Positions 5,254-6,869 of a DNA stretch of 6,869 bases are shown here, in pieces. The notes under the pieces were generated by a model. The model worked only from the letters and a program-made list of their open reading frames with translations, made no database searches and was not told where the DNA came from. Numbering within the stretch: position 1 is the stretch's first letter; every line of letters begins with the position of its first letter. The translations under genes were made by a program, and so were the position numbers. The DNA comes from Nocardioidaceae bacterium UBA4001 (lineage in GTDB: Bacteria; Actinomycetota; Actinomycetes; Propionibacteriales; Nocardioidaceae): contig DGBP01000067.1 in NCBI GenBank assembly GCA_002384855.1, positions 40,547 through 47,415 on the forward strand. Reading direction: 5' to 3'.

Positions 5254-6006
5254 ATGAACACGACCACCGGACGCACCCGCAAGATCGTCGCCGGCCTCGC
5301 GCTCGCAGGCGTCCTCGGCCTCAGCGCCTGCGGCGTCGCCAACACCGCCGACGCGACGAACCCGTCTCCCGCCGACCAGACGACAAGCGCCACCGGTCCA
5401 GCTCAGGGCCGGACCGGGAAGGCCGTGCCCATCTCCCTCAACGACATCGAGGGCCAGGCCGAGGACGTCATCGACATGGTCGCCGCGAACGACTGGCCCA
5501 GGATTCGCCACGATCTCGCCGACATGCAGAGCAACTGGACCACCTACCAGCCCGTCGCCAAGGCAGACGGCGTGCCCGCCACCATCCAGACGGACATGTC
5601 CGCCGCCTTGACCGCCCTGGGCAAGGCCGTGGCCGCACAGGACGCCACTGCCACCGCTCAGGCCGCCAACGACTTCTCGGCGGGCACCGTGGAGGCGATG
5701 AGCATGTACGACGTCGGCCACCCCGTCCAGATCGGGCGACTCGACGTCATCGGCCGACAGATCGCCATCGACGCCCAGGCCGGCGACTTCAACGGCGCCA
5801 GCGAGCAGATCAAGGCCGCCCAGACCCAGCTCGACGAGGTCAGCGCCTCCCTGACCGACCACGGCGGAAAGGACGTGCTCACCCAGGCCCAGGCCACCCT
5901 GGACCAGATGCGCACGTACGTGACCGAGCAGAATGCCGACGCGACCAACACCCAGGCCAACGTCTTCCTTGAGATCGTCGACGGCATGGAACAGCTCTAC
6001 GCCTGA
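5254..6006 (+). CDS. putative helical lipoprotein, internally duplicated, divergent from the two-component system
   Basis: A 250-residue protein with a lipoprotein signal: basic GRTRK, hydrophobic core 11-22, lipobox LSAC with Cys26. It should be lipid-anchored on the outer face of the membrane. A Ser/Thr/Ala/Pro linker (27-58) leads to an Ala-rich, all-helical domain. The domain looks like a tandem duplication of about 85-90 residues. DVIDMVAANDWPRIRHDLAD parallels IAIDAQAGDFNGASEQIKAA, and VAAQDATATAQAANDF (about 126-141) parallels VTEQNADATNTQANVF (about 223-238). Between the halves is a conserved-looking segment HPVQIGRLDVIGRQI (156-170). The only cysteine is the lipidated one. The start ATG has AAGGAGA (5242-5248) at good spacing. 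The fold recalls imelysin/EfeO-like helical periplasmic domains, but I cannot assign a family, and no His-x-x-Glu metal motif is evident. Divergence from the regulator and a matching control element suggest it is a target, or an accessory sensor subunit, of the kinase. Confidence 0.85.
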   Translation: MNTTTGRTRKIVAGLALAGVLGLSACGVANTADATNPSPADQTTSATGPAQGRTGKAVPISLNDIEGQAEDVIDMVAANDWPRIRHDLADMQSNWTTYQPVAKADGVPATIQTDMSAALTALGKAVAAQDATATAQAANDFSAGTVEAMSMYDVGHPVQIGRLDVIGRQIAIDAQAGDFNGASEQIKAAQTQLDEVSASLTDHGGKDVLTQAQATLDQMRTYVTEQNADATNTQANVFLEIVDGMEQLYA

Positions 6007-6042
6007 CCCACCGGTGGCCCGTCAGCCCTGCCAGGCGGCAGC

Positions 6043-6068
6043 TGGCGGGGCCACTGCCGGCCCCACCG
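6043..6068. terminator. hairpin between convergent lipoprotein and DUF2127 genes
   Basis: GGGGCC (6047-6052), loop ACTGCC, then GGCCCC (6059-6064) form a perfect 6-bp GC stem. It extends past one mismatch by two or three more pairs (TGGC against ACCG). It lies 40 bp after the lipoprotein stop and 30 bp beyond the DUF2127 stop, so it could end transcription from both sides. There is no U-tract. Moderate support only. Confidence 0.45.
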
Positions 6069-6095
6069 CCGTGGTCGACCTCCAAGACCCTCGGG

Positions 6096-6602
6096 TCAGG
6101 ACGAGGACTGCCCCTGCAGTGGCGTCGCTATCAGCCGGTGCTGTCGGTGCCGCCACTCGCGCCACGTCAGAGCGATGATCAGGATGTCGAAGATCGTCAG
6201 CGCGATCATCCCGGCGCCCGGGTTCAGGACGATCCGATAAAGCTGGTAGGCGACGAAGAGGATCAACACCGCGATCATCCACGGGTACGCCCACTGCTTG
6301 TTCAGCAAGATCGCACCGACCAGGACGACTTTTACCACCCCGTGGAGCAGCAGGTAGGCCGCCCCGAAGAGGACCGCCTTGCCGGTCAGCCCGTCCGCAG
6401 TCTGCAGAAGATGCGTCGCGACGAAGTCTTTCGGATCCTCCGAGAGCTCAGCGCGAGTGAACGCAATGACGGCGTGGTTGATCATCCCCGGCGAGACGAG
6501 CAGCAGCAGGACCCCGCCGATCAACTCGACGACACCGTTCAGCCCTTTCGCGATGATGGCGATCTCGAACAACCGGCCGAGCCGGTCGCTGGGATGGAAC
6601 AT
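6096..6602 (-). CDS. DUF2127 family integral membrane protein
   Basis: A 168-residue membrane protein of unknown function. The pattern is characteristic of DUF2127: LFEIAIIAKGLNGVVELIGG (11-30), SPGMINH (37-43), LSEDPKDFVATHLL (53-66), GLTGKAVLFGAAYLLLHGVV (71-90), KVVLVGAILLNKQWAYPWMI (91-110), YQLYRIVLNP (119-128), and a last helix IALTIFDILIIALTWREW (133-150). About four transmembrane segments are expected (18-37, 72-100, 105-125, 130-147), with a charged, Ser-ended cytoplasmic tail. The start ATG 6602 is chosen because GAGGAGGAG lies just upstream and the DUF2127 pattern begins there. An upstream in-frame ATG at 6683 would add 27 non-homologous residues across the ArsR start. It converges on the lipoprotein gene and is divergent from the ArsR remnant, whose operator-like palindrome may also act on it. 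Confidence 0.9.
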   Translation of the reverse strand: MFHPSDRLGRLFEIAIIAKGLNGVVELIGGVLLLLVSPGMINHAVIAFTRAELSEDPKDFVATHLLQTADGLTGKAVLFGAAYLLLHGVVKVVLVGAILLNKQWAYPWMIAVLILFVAYQLYRIVLNPGAGMIALTIFDILIIALTWREWRHRQHRLIATPLQGQSSS

Positions 6603-6657
6603 CGCTCCTCCTCGCCTCCACGTCTCCCAGTGATGTCGACGCTGCTGCGCGACACCC

Positions 6658-6775
6658 GTGTCATCATATGCGCATGCGCGCATACGCCAAGGTGACGAGC
6701 TCCTGCCCGGGGACGAGCAGGAACACCTCGCGGTCGAGGTGTTTTGGATGCTTGCCGACCCAACGCGGCTCGTCC
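6658..6775 (+). pseudogene. ArsR/SmtB-family metalloregulator, truncated after the first helices
   Basis: From GTG 6658, the only start codon in frame after a TGA at 6631, the reading is MSSYAHARIRQGDELLPGDE, then QEHLAVEVFWMLADPTRLV. The segment LAVEVF-MLADPTRL is the hallmark of ArsR-family winged-helix repressors, which release DNA on binding metal ions or oxidants. Here only about 38 residues remain: the DNA-reading helices, the wing and any metal ligands of a normal ~100-120-residue protein are absent. At about 6766-6775 the frame passes straight into sequence resembling the C-terminus of an alcohol dehydrogenase. No clear Shine-Dalgarno precedes the GTG, so the original transcript may have been leaderless. 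The product cannot bind DNA as a normal ArsR. Confidence 0.7.
6667..6684. promoter_or_regulatory. ArsR/SmtB-type operator-like palindrome
   Basis: TATGCGC-ATGC-GCGCATA has perfect 7-bp arms around a 4-base centre, extended by A/C flanks at one mismatch. Palindromes with ATATGCxx arms are known operators of ArsR/SmtB repressors such as CzrA- and NmtR-like proteins. It overlaps codons 4-9 of the truncated ArsR frame and lies 65 bp upstream of the divergent DUF2127 start. That suits autoregulation of a leaderless gene and possible control of DUF2127. Binding is inferred only. Confidence 0.45.
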
Positions 6776-6863
6776 GCTTCTACGACTTCGACCAGATCAA
6801 CCAGGCCGCCCCCGACCAGGAGCGGGTGCACAGCTCGCGGTCGTCGGGGGTCTGTCCGACTAA
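6766..6863 (+). pseudogene. 3' remnant of a zinc-type (medium-chain) alcohol dehydrogenase
   Basis: RLVRFYDFDQINQAAPDQER, in frame with the ArsR start, looks like the conserved C-terminal end of medium-chain NAD(P)-dependent alcohol dehydrogenases, typically '(F)DRLVRFYDF-QIN-A--DSE-G--(I/L)KPVLR'. After the GAGCGG at 6820-6825 the family-like reading moves to frame 3: adding one G to the GCGGGTGC stretch gives ERGAQLAVVGGLSD and a TAA at 6861-6863, about the right distance for the enzyme's end. Only about 32 codons are present; the catalytic and Rossmann domains are missing. The identification rests on my recognition of a short segment and needs a database match. The last 6 bases of the window hold nothing further. 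Confidence 0.5.
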
Positions 6864-6869
6864 CGGTGT

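Noticed and set aside
6603..6683. N-terminal extension of the DUF2127 protein to ATG 6683
   Set aside because: The added 27 residues are not family-like, and a strong GAGGAGGAG stands directly before the ATG at 6602 where family similarity begins.

Overview
The window is high-GC DNA with the codon bias (third positions nearly always G or C) and gene types of an actinobacterium. The genus cannot be told from the sequence alone. It has an intact envelope-signalling module in the middle, flanked on both sides by broken or rearranged genes.

Left part (1-2357). A polysaccharide deacetylase (NodB family) remnant is followed, with a 4-base overlap, by a major facilitator superfamily (MFS) transporter. 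Both are split by single-base frame changes, and the deacetylase also lacks a recognisable N-terminal TFDDG metal/catalytic motif. A long open frame over 103-1959 is an artefact that joins pieces of both genes through an arginine-rich out-of-frame stretch. A small minus-strand gene of about 100 codons (2056-2357) converges on the transporter and also seems to carry one or two frame changes.

Centre (2414-6006). On the minus strand are an OmpR-type response regulator (4400-5077) and its sensor histidine kinase (3036-4403), coupled by an ATGA overlap. Beyond the kinase, also on the minus strand, lies a secreted, repeat-rich, extremely acidic protein (2494-2919) with a strong hairpin terminator behind it. 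Divergent from the regulator is a lipoprotein (5254-6006). A 17-bp element, TCWCAGCGGSCACTCAG, occurs once upstream of each of three genes: the regulator, the lipoprotein and the acidic protein. It always has the same orientation relative to the gene and contains CTCAG half-sites 11 bp apart, the geometry expected for an OmpR/PhoB-family dimer. I infer that the regulator controls itself plus the two exported proteins, making a compact self-contained regulon. This is the most interesting part of the window. The stimulus is unknown.

Right part (6007-6869). A DUF2127 membrane protein (6096-6602) converges on the lipoprotein gene. Divergent from it is the 5' end of an ArsR/SmtB-family metalloregulator, with a TATGCGC-N4-GCGCATA operator-like palindrome over its first codons. 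The ArsR frame breaks off inside the conserved ADPTRL motif and runs directly into the 3' end of what looks like a zinc-type alcohol dehydrogenase. This is a rearrangement junction or an assembly chimera. No RNA genes, CRISPR arrays or insertion sequences were recognised.
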